34,104 nucleotides of DNA from Pseudomonadota bacterium (lineage in GTDB: Bacteria > Pseudomonadota > Gammaproteobacteria > Pseudomonadales > Pseudohongiellaceae): assembly GCA_022566775.1 (NCBI GenBank), contig JADFIJ010000007.1:1-34104 (forward strand), in the 5' to 3' direction. The position numbers and the translations under genes are program-made. Below, piece after piece: positions 1-7,700 of the stretch. The notes below the pieces were generated by a model. It saw only the letters and a program-made list of their open reading frames with translations. It did not search any database and was not told the DNA's origin. How positions within the stretch are numbered: the first letter of the stretch is position 1; each line of letters starts with the position of its first letter.

Positions 1-42
1 CCGAAATCACTGTTGATTACATTCTTTCGTCTCAGACCGGCA

Positions 43-504
43 CTACGGGCAGGGCACGTCGCAGTCGTCCGAGGTACTCAGCACGTCGGGATTGTATTTC
101 GCGCCTTTGAACGCAAGGATGAACTGTTGCACGTCGGCGAAGTTCACGACCTGTTCCGGCTCGCAGGGCGCGAAGCCCACAATATCCACCGCAGCCACCG
201 TCCTGGCCGGTATCGAGTTGATGTACGAGCCCTGGAACCCTAGAACCGCAAGTTGGACGTCGGCGAAGTTGACGACCCTATTGTCGTCCGCGTCCGCCCA
301 GGTCCGCATGACCACATTCACAAGTTCGGTCGGAAAATTGCATATCGCGCGGACGCTATACGTGGTCGGCTGAAAGCTGCCAAGATCGGTCTCGCTCGGT
401 AGAATATCCGAACCGGTAATGTAGAGCTTCCCGAAATCGCACGTTTCGAACGGTTCGCATGTTTGAATCCGCGTACATGTATCGCCGGGCGTTGTGCATT
501 CCAC
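43..504 (-). CDS. Planctomycete-type secreted protein, C-terminal fragment with two dockerin-like repeats (partial)
   Basis: The reading frame ends at a TAG at 43-45 and is the C-terminal part of a larger protein. It has two dockerin-like EF-hand-type units, 'DADDNRVVNFADVQLAVLGF' and a second 'VVNFADVQQFILAFKG'. A cysteine-rich linker with 'CTTPGDTCTRIQTC' precedes them. This style of repeat is familiar from large exported planctomycete proteins, where it is thought to mediate attachment or calcium-stabilised folding. The listed GTG at 504 is probably not the true start: the frame stays open upstream and still reads plausibly (RCGSDVEC) to about 519, where enterobacterial sequence takes over on the other strand. 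No neighbour in the window fits this gene. I see it as foreign to the main contig. The phylum call comes from motif memory, not a search. Confidence 0.55.
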   Translation of the reverse strand: MECTTPGDTCTRIQTCEPFETCDFGKLYITGSDILPSETDLGSFQPTTYSVRAICNFPTELVNVVMRTWADADDNRVVNFADVQLAVLGFQGSYINSIPARTVAAVDIVGFAPCEPEQVVNFADVQQFILAFKGAKYNPDVLSTSDDCDVPCP

Positions 505-765
505 ATCGCTACCGCATCGGGTGGGCTGCAGCTGACAGGCGTTCGCGATGGCGCGATTATTAAACGTTTACCGGGCGCAGCGGAAGCGACTTTGCCGTTG
601 CAATCAAGTGGAGGGGCAGGTGAACGCTGGTGGTTTCTGAATGGCGAACCGTTAACTGAACGCGGGCGCAACGTGACCCTGCATTTGACGGATAAAGGTG
701 ATTATCAATTGCTGGTGATGGATGACGTGGGGCAAATCGCGACAGTGAAATTTGTCATGCAATAG
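463..765 (+). CDS. pbpC: Penicillin-binding protein 1C C-terminal fragment (truncated, enterobacterial)
   Basis: Only codons from about 517 onward look like PbpC; the codons before that fall in the planctomycete-like stretch and are an artefact of the open frame. The ending, with 'RWWFLNGEPLTERGRNVTL' and 'YQLLVMDDVGQIATVKFVMQ', matches the C-terminal non-catalytic domain of the class A penicillin-binding protein PBP1C, as I remember it from enterobacteria. The intact enzyme is close to 770 residues, with a membrane anchor, a glycosyltransferase domain and a transpeptidase domain; all of those are missing here. In E. coli pbpC lies directly upstream of ndk in the same orientation, which is the arrangement seen here. 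The piece is non-functional as found and probably comes from enterobacterial DNA joined to the contig. Confidence 0.7.
   Translation: MNPRTCIAGRCAFHIATASGGLQLTGVRDGAIIKRLPGAAEATLPLQSSGGAGERWWFLNGEPLTERGRNVTLHLTDKGDYQLLVMDDVGQIATVKFVMQ
505..520. other. Probable chimeric junction: planctomycete-like to enterobacterial DNA
   Basis: To the left, the minus-strand frame reads as a cysteine-rich planctomycete-type protein. To the right, the plus-strand frame reads as the PbpC tail. The exact base cannot be fixed without reference genomes, because the minus-strand reading is plausible up to about 519 and the plus-strand reading starts at about 517. No insertion sequence, repeat or integrase site is seen at the join. 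Confidence 0.6.
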
Positions 766-913
766 TCTGTTTTGTCCCTGATTGTTGCTAAAACTCATTT
801 TATTTTAAAAAAATGTTACCTTCATCAATAGTCAACGGCCCTGTTGCTCATTATAATCCGCGCCATCTCGTACGCTGGTACAGACAACAACAGAACAATT
901 TACAGAGGTAAAA

Positions 914-1336
914 ATGGCTATTGAACGTACTTTTTCCATCATCAAACCGAACGCGGTAGCAAAAAACGTCATTGGTAATATCTTTGCGCGCTTTGAAGCT
1001 GCAGGGTTCAAAATTGTTGGCACCAAAATGCTGCACCTGACCGTTGAACAGGCACGTTGCTTTTATGCTGAACACGATGGAAAACCGTTCTTTGATGGTC
1101 TGGTTGAATTCATGACCTCTGGCCCGATCGTGGTCCAGGTTTTAGAGGGCGAGGACGCGGTTGCACTCAACCGTGAATTGATGGGTGCAACCAATCCCGG
1201 CGAGGCAGAGCCTGGCACGATTCGAGCAGATTTTGCCAACTCCATCGATGCCAATGCGGTGCATGGATCAGATTCCACTACATCTGCCGAGAGAGAGATA
1301 GGCTACTTCTTCGACGCTGACGAGATGTGTTCCTGA
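914..1336 (+). CDS. ndk: Nucleoside diphosphate kinase (hybrid of two sources)
   Basis: Ndk transfers the gamma-phosphate between nucleoside triphosphates and diphosphates through a phosphohistidine, balancing NTP pools in the cytoplasm. The frame has the usual 140-residue length. The 'NAVHGSDS' motif places the catalytic histidine at residue 117, as in E. coli Ndk. The start is ATG with an AGAGGT ribosome site 5 bases upstream. Residues 1-74 match the E. coli protein as I recall it except G49 changed to C (ARCFY instead of ARGFY). From residue 75 ('[15 protein letters not shown]') to the end the sequence is clearly divergent and fits a non-enteric gammaproteobacterium. The 5' part brings E. 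coli-type pbpC and spacer with it, while the 3' part leads into the Pseudomonas-like rlmN-pilF order. The gene is in frame, but probably a chimera rather than a natural allele. Confidence 0.93.
   Translation: MAIERTFSIIKPNAVAKNVIGNIFARFEAAGFKIVGTKMLHLTVEQARCFYAEHDGKPFFDGLVEFMTSGPIVVQVLEGEDAVALNRELMGATNPGEAEPGTIRADFANSIDANAVHGSDSTTSAEREIGYFFDADEMCS
1115..1135. other. Probable chimeric junction inside ndk (enterobacterial to contig organism)
   Basis: From memory, E. coli ndk continues GTGGTT TCC GTG where this window has GTGGTC CAG GTT. The last base that can agree is therefore 1134, and divergence starts at 1135. The word GGCCCGATCGTGGT just left of the break is a conserved coding stretch that both parents could share, which is typical for an assembly or template-switch join. 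Confidence 0.65.
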
Positions 1337-1377
1337 GGCAGGACGCGCCGGGGAGCATCGCTTAAGGCAGGTTGAAC

Positions 1378-2553
1378 ATGACGGCGAAAAGCAAGGTTAA
1401 TTTGGCTGGACTCAGCCTGGCGAATTTAAGGGCTTGGTTCGTCGACGCCGGAGAAAAACCCTTCAGGGCCGAACAGGTCATGAAATGGATCCATCAACGG
1501 GGCGTTGTCGATATCGATGTCATGACTGACATCGGCAAGACCCTGCGCGAAAAACTCAAGCAAAGCACCGAAATAAGTTTCCCCAAGATTCTGCAAAATT
1601 ATGCTGCCGAAGACGGCTGCCACAAATGGATTGTCGAAGTGGCCAGCGGCAGTTGTGTGGAAATGGTCTATATTCCCGAAGCGGGCAGGGCCACCCTCTG
1701 CATTTCCTCCCAGGCAGGTTGTTCTCTGGACTGCAGTTTCTGTGCAACCGGCAAGCAAGGCTTTAACAGCAATCTGACCGTCGCTGAAATTGTCGGCCAA
1801 CTCTGGTGGGCAAATCAGAAACTGGGTGGATTCGATGGTTCCGGTAAACGAGTGGTCAGTAACATCGTGATGATGGGAATGGGCGAGCCCCTGCTCAATT
1901 TCGAAAATGTCATGGAAGCGGTCAATATCATGATGGAAGATTGCGCCTATGGTCTTTCCAAGCGCAAGGTGACTATCAGTACCTCGGGTGTGGTTCCCGC
2001 GATCGACCGGCTCAAAGATTTTACCGATGCCTCCCTGGCTGTTTCCCTGCACGCACCAAACGATGAGTTGCGCAGTCAGATCATGCCGATCAACAACAAG
2101 TATCCCATCCGTGAATTGCTGCGCTCGGTGCAGGGTTATATGGATAGCCTGGCCGACAAACGGGTGCCGGTTATCGAGTATACAATAATCAAGGGGGTTA
2201 ACGATCATCGAGCCCATGCGCGGGAGTTGGCGGTGCTGTTACGCGAGTTCCCCTGTAAAATTAATATCATTCCCTTTAACCCGTTCTCGCTCAGTGATTA
2301 CCGCCGGCCCAGCACTTCCTCTATTGCTAATTTCAGGCAGATATTGCAGGCTGCGGGTTTTATCGTAACAGTCAGGGCCACTCGCGGAGAGGATATTGGT
2401 GCCGCCTGCGGCCAACTGGTGGGTGACGTGCAGGATCAGACCCGTCGTAGCAGTCGCCATAAGCGGCTGGCTGCCGCCAGGCGCGGTGAAAAAATCTTCG
2501 CACGCACTGATAATCTTGCCGTTGCGGCCGACAGAGTAGATAGAAACCTTTGA
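1378..2553 (+). CDS. rlmN: Dual-specificity 23S rRNA A2503 / tRNA A37 C2-methyltransferase RlmN
   Basis: RlmN is a radical-SAM enzyme that methylates C2 of A2503 in 23S rRNA and A37 in some tRNAs, in the cytoplasm. The CxxxCxxC iron-sulfur motif is at residues 115-122 ('GCSLDCSFCATGKQGF'). The late catalytic cysteine is visible in 'TRGEDIGAACGQL'. The substrate-binding core 'MGMGEPLLNFENV' is also present. Length is about 391 residues, normal for the family. I chose ATG 1378 because AAGGCAGG lies about 7 bases upstream; the ORF track starts at TTG 1372, two codons earlier. It is the first gene of the window that is wholly from the contig organism, and pilF follows at a short distance, as in Pseudomonas. 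Confidence 0.96.
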   Translation: MTAKSKVNLAGLSLANLRAWFVDAGEKPFRAEQVMKWIHQRGVVDIDVMTDIGKTLREKLKQSTEISFPKILQNYAAEDGCHKWIVEVASGSCVEMVYIPEAGRATLCISSQAGCSLDCSFCATGKQGFNSNLTVAEIVGQLWWANQKLGGFDGSGKRVVSNIVMMGMGEPLLNFENVMEAVNIMMEDCAYGLSKRKVTISTSGVVPAIDRLKDFTDASLAVSLHAPNDELRSQIMPINNKYPIRELLRSVQGYMDSLADKRVPVIEYTIIKGVNDHRAHARELAVLLREFPCKINIIPFNPFSLSDYRRPSTSSIANFRQILQAAGFIVTVRATRGEDIGAACGQLVGDVQDQTRRSSRHKRLAAARRGEKIFARTDNLAVAADRVDRNL

Positions 2554-2606
2554 TAAGAGCGTAGCCTATCGTGCAGATTGCGAATAGTTCAGGAGAGCAT
2601 ATTAAG

Positions 2607-3398
2607 GTGCCCATTCAAAAGCTTATTTCATTGCTGGCGGCTGCAGCCGTGGCCTTTCTGTTGTCATCCTGTGTTACCACGACGACTGGTGGCTACATGG
2701 TTAAGGCCTCGGAACAACAGGCAGCCCGGGACTATATCCGACTCGCGATCGCCTACTACGATTCTGACGATCTGATCACATCGAGGCGACATCTCAATAA
2801 TGCACTGGCAATCGATGCGCGCAATGCGGACGCATATAATGTATTGGCATTAATCTCCCAACGGGAGGGCGATCTGGATCTGGCGGAAGACGCCTTTCGT
2901 ACCGCATTGAGGTACGATCGATCCAATTCCCGGGCCAGAAATAATTATGCGGTGCTGTTGTTTGGTCAGGAACGCTTCAGCGAAGCCTATGATGAACTGG
3001 TGCGTGTGACCAGCAATGCGAACTACGACGGCAGGGCCATCGCCTTTGAAAATCAAGGCCGCAGTGCGTTGCGTCTGAGTCGCATCGATGATGCCAAGAA
3101 TGCCTTTACGCGCGCACTGCGATTGAATGCCAACCTGCATATTTCCGCACTCGAGCTGTCCTTGATCGAATTTAATCAGGAAAATAAGGATCGGGCACAC
3201 CAGCTATTTCAACAATATTTAACCAACGTGCAATTCTATAGCATCCCCTACACGCCGCGGGCACTGCTGGCGGGAATACAAATTGAGGGTCACGCTAAAA
3301 ATCAGAAAATAGTAGATACCTTCGCATTATTACTGACAAGTCTGTATCAGGATTCGCCAGAGTTCGAGACTTATCAACGGCTAAGTAATGCCCACTGA
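2607..3398 (+). CDS. pilF: Type IV pilus biogenesis/stability lipoprotein PilF (PilW)
   Basis: PilF is an outer-membrane TPR lipoprotein (pilotin) that helps PilQ secretin multimerise and localise during type IV pilus assembly. The N-terminus has a short basic region, a hydrophobic stretch and a lipobox 'LLSSC', so the mature protein should start with a lipidated cysteine. Several TPR-like helical repeats follow, such as 'AYNVLALISQREGDLDLAEDAF'. I chose GTG 2607: it has AGGAGA about 10 bases upstream and gives a compact signal peptide. The ORF-track start at GTG 2571 would add 12 residues in front of it. The end overlaps the rodZ start by 11 bases. Position between rlmN and rodZ is the conserved Pseudomonas-type order and supports the name. 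Confidence 0.88.
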   Translation: MPIQKLISLLAAAAVAFLLSSCVTTTTGGYMVKASEQQAARDYIRLAIAYYDSDDLITSRRHLNNALAIDARNADAYNVLALISQREGDLDLAEDAFRTALRYDRSNSRARNNYAVLLFGQERFSEAYDELVRVTSNANYDGRAIAFENQGRSALRLSRIDDAKNAFTRALRLNANLHISALELSLIEFNQENKDRAHQLFQQYLTNVQFYSIPYTPRALLAGIQIEGHAKNQKIVDTFALLLTSLYQDSPEFETYQRLSNAH

Positions 3399-4395
3399 GG
3401 AGCCCGGGGAACAGGCGGAAGCAGGCGCCGAGACTACGGAGACCACCGTGACTTTGGGTGAAATCCTGCAACAGGAACGGCTGCGCCGTGGCCTTAGTGA
3501 GAGAGAAGTCGCAGATCGGCTTCATATCTCCATGTACTACGTGAAGGCACTGGAAGCCAATCAATTTGAAAAGCTGCCAGGCGCCGTATTCGCAAAGGGC
3601 TATATCAAAAATTACGCCTCATTACTGAATCTGGATGCCAGCGAACTGATTCCGTTGTATGAGGAAATCAGCAGGACGCAGTCGGCGGTGGCTGAGTCCG
3701 AGCTCGGCAACAGCACGCGGCGCAAGCTGGACCGCAACAAGTTCTGGCTCGTGGTTTCAGTGCTGGTGTTCGTGGGTGGTTTTACACTGCTGTGGCTCTA
3801 CAACAGTTTTGTCACCGAGGATGAGGTGGATGCGGCCGGGACGAGGCCATCACCAGGACTGACTCAGACCACCGCACCGAACGCAGCGGCAGAGACAGTC
3901 AGCGTCAGCGCAACGCCGCAAGTGCCGCGGCCAAGCCCCGTTGTATCCACCGAGCAAGAAAGCAAACCCGGCTCCGATACAAACTTTATTGCAGCCCTGG
4001 CCGCCATTGCCGACGGCAATTCGTCGAACACCGCGCCGTCAACCCCGATCGGGTCGGTCATCGCGGCGGGGAACAGGGAAATCGATGCGCTTGCGGCAGC
4101 GGTGGCGTCCAGCCTGGAAAATACCCGGCTTATTGAAATTGGCTCTGGTGGTGAGGATTTGCTGAGGATTACGTTTTCCGGTGAGAGCTGGATCGAAGTC
4201 AACGACGGGGAATCCAGGCAGATTTATCGGGATCTCGGAGCAGCCGGAGATGTGCTTGAGATCACCGGTAATGCGCCCTTCAACATCCTGCTGGGAGATG
4301 CACCGTTTATTCGAATGTCGTTAAATGGGACAGAAATCGACGTTGGCGCTAAGATACGTATCGACAATTCTGCCCGCCTCACTGTAGGCTTATAA
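3388..4395 (+). CDS. rodZ: Cytoskeletal/cell-shape membrane protein RodZ
   Basis: RodZ anchors MreB filaments to the inner membrane and supports rod shape. It is bitopic: residues 23-90 form a helix-turn-helix domain ('TLGEILQQERLRRGLSEREV', 'FAKGYIKNYASLL'), residues about 119-138 are a single membrane helix, and the periplasmic part ends in a DUF4115-type beta domain ('ESWIEVNDGESRQIYRDL'). A long Ala/Thr/Pro/Ser-rich linker joins the last two. Length 335 is usual for the family. ATG 3388 lies inside the end of pilF, suggesting translational coupling, and ispG starts 3 bases after the stop. The HTH domain binds MreB in characterised RodZ proteins rather than DNA. Confidence 0.93.
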   Translation: MPTEEPGEQAEAGAETTETTVTLGEILQQERLRRGLSEREVADRLHISMYYVKALEANQFEKLPGAVFAKGYIKNYASLLNLDASELIPLYEEISRTQSAVAESELGNSTRRKLDRNKFWLVVSVLVFVGGFTLLWLYNSFVTEDEVDAAGTRPSPGLTQTTAPNAAAETVSVSATPQVPRPSPVVSTEQESKPGSDTNFIAALAAIADGNSSNTAPSTPIGSVIAAGNREIDALAAAVASSLENTRLIEIGSGGEDLLRITFSGESWIEVNDGESRQIYRDLGAAGDVLEITGNAPFNILLGDAPFIRMSLNGTEIDVGAKIRIDNSARLTVGL

Positions 4396-4398
4396 GTC

Positions 4399-5511
4399 AT
4401 GAATCCCAATCCGCTTATTTCCCGTCGCAAAACCCGCCAGCTCATGGTGGGCAACGTTGCCGTGGGCGGTGATGCACCCATTTCCGTGCAGAGCATGACC
4501 AACACGGAAACCTGCGATGTCGAGGCCACACTGGCTCAAATTTCACGCCTGGTAGCGGCCGGTGTGGATATCGTGCGGGTGTCTGTACCCAGCATGGATG
4601 CCGCCGAAGCCTTCAAGGTAATCCGCTCTCAGGTACAGGTGCCACTGGTCGCCGATATCCACTTCGATCATCGCATCGCCCTCAAAGTGCTGGATTACGG
4701 CGTCGATTGTCTGCGCATTAATCCGGGCAATATAGGCAATGAACAGCGCATCCGGGCCGTCGTCGGCAGCGCAAAAGATAAGGGCATACCGTTGCGAATC
4801 GGGGTAAATGCGGGGTCGCTGGGCAAGGCTCTGCTGCGTAAATACCGGGAGCCGAATGCCGAGGCCATGGTGGAGTCGGCGCTCACTCAAATTGAGATCC
4901 TGGACAAGCTGGACTTTCAGGACTTCAAGATTTCTCTCAAGGCCTCAGAAATATTTATGACCCTAAAGGCCTATCGTAGCCTGGCATCCCAGATAGAACA
5001 GCCGTTTCACCTGGGTATCACGGAGGCAGGAGGATTGCGCTCTGGCACCGTGAAGTCGGCCATTGGCCTTGGATCGCTGTTGATGGAAGGCATCGGCGAT
5101 ACGATTCGAATATCCCTGGCGGCGGATCCGGTGGAAGAAGTAAAAGTCGGCTTCGATATCCTGAAGAGCCTGGGCCTGCGTCACCGTGGCGTAAACCTGG
5201 TGGCCTGTCCCAGTTGTTCCCGGCAAAACTTCGATGTGATCAGCGTGGTCAATGAATTGGAATCTCGTCTCGAAGACATCACCACGCCGATAGACGTTGC
5301 CGTCATCGGCTGTATCGTCAACGGTCCGGGCGAGGCCAAGGTGGCCGAGATCGGCCTGACCGGTGCCAGCCCGAATAACCTGGTTTATGTGGGGGGGGTG
5401 CCGGATCATAAAATAGGCAACGCCAATCTTGTAGATGAGCTCGAAGCAATGGTTCGAGCGCGGGTTATGGAAAAACAGGCGCTAGAGAAGGACATCATTG
5501 CCACTGGCTAA
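4399..5511 (+). CDS. ispG: 4-hydroxy-3-methylbut-2-en-1-yl diphosphate synthase (IspG/GcpE)
   Basis: IspG catalyses the penultimate step of the MEP isoprenoid pathway, reducing the cyclic diphosphate MEcPP to HMBPP with a [4Fe-4S] cluster in the cytoplasm. The cluster cysteines are visible in '[10 protein letters not shown]' and '[10 protein letters not shown]', and the N-terminal TIM-barrel motif '[19 protein letters not shown]' is intact. At 370 residues it has the short bacterial form without the plant-type insert. Its stop overlaps the longest possible hisS ORF, but not the hisS start chosen here. The gene lies in the conserved rodZ-ispG-hisS order. Confidence 0.97.
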   Translation: MNPNPLISRRKTRQLMVGNVAVGGDAPISVQSMTNTETCDVEATLAQISRLVAAGVDIVRVSVPSMDAAEAFKVIRSQVQVPLVADIHFDHRIALKVLDYGVDCLRINPGNIGNEQRIRAVVGSAKDKGIPLRIGVNAGSLGKALLRKYREPNAEAMVESALTQIEILDKLDFQDFKISLKASEIFMTLKAYRSLASQIEQPFHLGITEAGGLRSGTVKSAIGLGSLLMEGIGDTIRISLAADPVEEVKVGFDILKSLGLRHRGVNLVACPSCSRQNFDVISVVNELESRLEDITTPIDVAVIGCIVNGPGEAKVAEIGLTGASPNNLVYVGGVPDHKIGNANLVDELEAMVRARVMEKQALEKDIIATG

Positions 5512-5557
5512 GAACCGGGCGCCCAGTACCGACGATAGAAGTAACCGAATCTGCACT

Positions 5558-6856
5558 ATGGCCAAACTACAAGCTATCCGCGGGATGAATGACATCCTCC
5601 CAGCGCAATCACCGACCTGGCAATATCTCGAAACCTGCTTTGCCCGCGTGGTTCAAAGCTTTGGTTACAGAGAGATTCGATTTCCTATCCTCGAGCAAAC
5701 TCAATTGTTCAAGCGCTCGATCGGGGAAGTCACCGATATCGTCGAAAAGGAGATGTACAGTTTCGATGACCGTAACGGCGACAGCCTGACCCTGCGACCC
5801 GAAGGCACCGCCGGCTGTGTGCGGGCGGCAGATCAACATGGCCTGCTGTACAACCAGCAACAGCGGCTCTGGTACCAAGGTCCCATGTTCAGGCATGAGC
5901 GCCCACAGAAAGGCCGTTATCGCCAATTTCATCAATTCGGCATAGAAGCATTTGGCATGGCGGGGCCCGATATCGATGCGGAGATTATCCAATTGGCCGC
6001 GATACTGTGGCGCGAACTGGATTTGACCGACTTCGTGGTCCTCGAGATTAATAATATTGGCAGTGCCGAGGACCGGCGGCACTACGGCCAGGCCCTGAGA
6101 AAATTTCTCGAGTCGAAATCGGAGCAGCTCGATGACGATGCCCGCAAGCGCTTGGTCAGCAATCCCATGCGGGTGCTGGACAGCAAGAATCCTGCGGTAC
6201 AGGCGGCGTTAAGCGATGCACCGCTGCTGGCTGATTTCGTCAGTGCCGACAGCCAGGCCCAGGTACGGCAATTGCAGCGCCTGCTGAAGGCTGCCGGAAT
6301 TAGCTATAGGGAAAATCCACGCCTGGTGCGGGGGCTGGATTATTACAATAACTGCGTGTTTGAATGGACTACGGAGTCCCTCGGAGCCCAGGGTGCGGTG
6401 TGTGGTGGCGGTCGCTATGATGGCCTGGTTGCTCAGCTGGGCGGCAAGCCGACGCTGGCGGCCGGCTTCGCAATCGGAGTCGAGCGACTGGTGCTGATGC
6501 TGGATTCCCTGCAGAAAGTGCCCGATTCCTCGTGCCAGAGAATCGACGTGTATGTGCTGGTGGTGGGCAACAACCTGGCCGGACAGGGCCTGCAGTTGAG
6601 CCAGAAAATCCGTGATTATTACCCGCAACTGGGGGTGATTTGTCACTGCGGGGGTGGTAAATACAATAATCAGTTAAAACGTGCCTTCAATAGTGGCGCC
6701 GGCCTGGCTGTGATTCTGGAGCGGGAAGGCGACGCCGAGACGCCACTCGCCGAGGTGAAAATTCGTAGCCTGGATGATGCTGGGGTATCGACGACGGTGG
6801 CAATAGGCGACAGCATAGAGAAAGTGGGCGAATTTCTCGGTATTTCAGCGTCATAG
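5558..6856 (+). CDS. hisS: Histidyl-tRNA synthetase
   Basis: HisS charges tRNA-His with histidine; it is a class II synthetase, normally a homodimer. Motif 2 is seen as 'FRHERPQKGRYRQFHQFG'. The histidine-specific motif is 'LVRGLDYYNNCVFEW', and motif 3 appears in 'AAGFAIGVERLVL'. A C-terminal anticodon-binding domain follows. I moved the start from ATG 5498 to ATG 5558, because 'MAKLQAIRGMNDILP' is the standard HisS N-terminus. The extra 20 residues of the longer ORF overlap ispG and look non-coding. The ribosome site before 5558 is weak, so coupling to ispG is plausible. Length from this start is 432 residues, normal for the family. Confidence 0.97.
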   Translation: MAKLQAIRGMNDILPAQSPTWQYLETCFARVVQSFGYREIRFPILEQTQLFKRSIGEVTDIVEKEMYSFDDRNGDSLTLRPEGTAGCVRAADQHGLLYNQQQRLWYQGPMFRHERPQKGRYRQFHQFGIEAFGMAGPDIDAEIIQLAAILWRELDLTDFVVLEINNIGSAEDRRHYGQALRKFLESKSEQLDDDARKRLVSNPMRVLDSKNPAVQAALSDAPLLADFVSADSQAQVRQLQRLLKAAGISYRENPRLVRGLDYYNNCVFEWTTESLGAQGAVCGGGRYDGLVAQLGGKPTLAAGFAIGVERLVLMLDSLQKVPDSSCQRIDVYVLVVGNNLAGQGLQLSQKIRDYYPQLGVICHCGGGKYNNQLKRAFNSGAGLAVILEREGDAETPLAEVKIRSLDDAGVSTTVAIGDSIEKVGEFLGISAS

Positions 6857-7014
6857 AGCCTGTTGAGAACATTGCACCGTGCCCTATAGCACGCAAACAT
6901 GTAGAATTAGCACTTTTTCGCTGGGCCGACCGGAGCCGTTGGATGAACACGGCATTCGGAACCAATGGGAATAATCCAGATCGAATCTAATTGAAGCAGA
7001 AACAGGAGTGAGTC

Positions 7015-7683
7015 GTGGCGTTAAACGCGGCAGAAGAAGAGACGGTAGAAGCCCTCAAGAAGTGGTGGGATGAAAACGGCAAACAGCTGCTATTGATGGT
7101 CGTGGTGGTGGTTGCAGGCTATGGCGGTTGGTTGCTGTGGCAAAACGCCCGACTCGCCAGCGCGGATGCGGCGTCAGATCTGTACGAAGAGATTCTGAGC
7201 ATAGCCGCGGTGACCGAAGGGGTAACGGTTAACGCCGCAGATGGTGCCCGGGTACTCGAACTGGCCGACGAACTGCGGGTCGAGTACAGCGACTCTATCT
7301 ATGCCCTGTTTGCTTCTCTGTTCGATGCCCAGCAAGCGGTGAGGGTTAATGATCTGGAGGCGGCAGAGTCATCGCTGCAATGGATATTGGATAATCAGCA
7401 ATCCGGGTTTTTCAAGCAGACCGATGCCGGACTGATCCTCACGACCCAGCTGCGATTGGGCCGGGTGATCCTGGCGAGAGGTGATGCCGAGCGCGCCCTG
7501 ATCCTGGTAAACAACGTCAACCCGGTATCATATGAACCTGGATTCGCCGAGCTCAGAGGCGATATTTACTTCGCCCTGGGTCGGATTGTCGATGCGCGGG
7601 AAGCCTATGTGGCTGCGCAGCAGGCGGGTTCCAATAGCGACGCTCTGCGCATGAAGCTTGACAATCTCAGCGACGAAAGTTGA
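7015..7683 (+). CDS. yfgM: YfgM-like tetratricopeptide membrane protein (ancillary SecYEG translocon subunit)
   Basis: The protein has a short cytoplasmic N-terminus, one membrane helix at about residues 23-42 ('QLLLMVVVVVAGYGGWLLW') and a periplasmic TPR-like region. This is the layout of YfgM, which in E. coli associates with SecYEG and PpiD and hands secreted proteins to periplasmic chaperones. Start is GTG 7015 with AGGAG about 8 bases upstream. The gene precedes bamB and der, its usual companions. The 158-base spacer after hisS contains only a weak 5-bp hairpin (CGTGC/GCACG), so a separate promoter for yfgM-bamB-der is possible but not demonstrated. Confidence 0.88.
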   Translation: MALNAAEEETVEALKKWWDENGKQLLLMVVVVVAGYGGWLLWQNARLASADAASDLYEEILSIAAVTEGVTVNAADGARVLELADELRVEYSDSIYALFASLFDAQQAVRVNDLEAAESSLQWILDNQQSGFFKQTDAGLILTTQLRLGRVILARGDAERALILVNNVNPVSYEPGFAELRGDIYFALGRIVDAREAYVAAQQAGSNSDALRMKLDNLSDES

Positions 7684-7700
7684 GTGTTCCCGAAGCAACA

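Noticed and set aside
1-1134. Horizontal transfer as explanation for the foreign left end
   Set aside because: Two unrelated sources in 1.1 kb, no mobile element, and a break inside a conserved gene point to a technical chimera rather than natural transfer, though reads are needed to prove it.
1426-2217. 263-residue minus-strand ORF inside rlmN
   Set aside because: It is antisense shadow of a conserved gene and rich in His and Asp from mirrored codons.
6878-6893. Hairpin CGTGC/GCACG after hisS
   Set aside because: It has five pairs only and no T-run, so it cannot be called a terminator.
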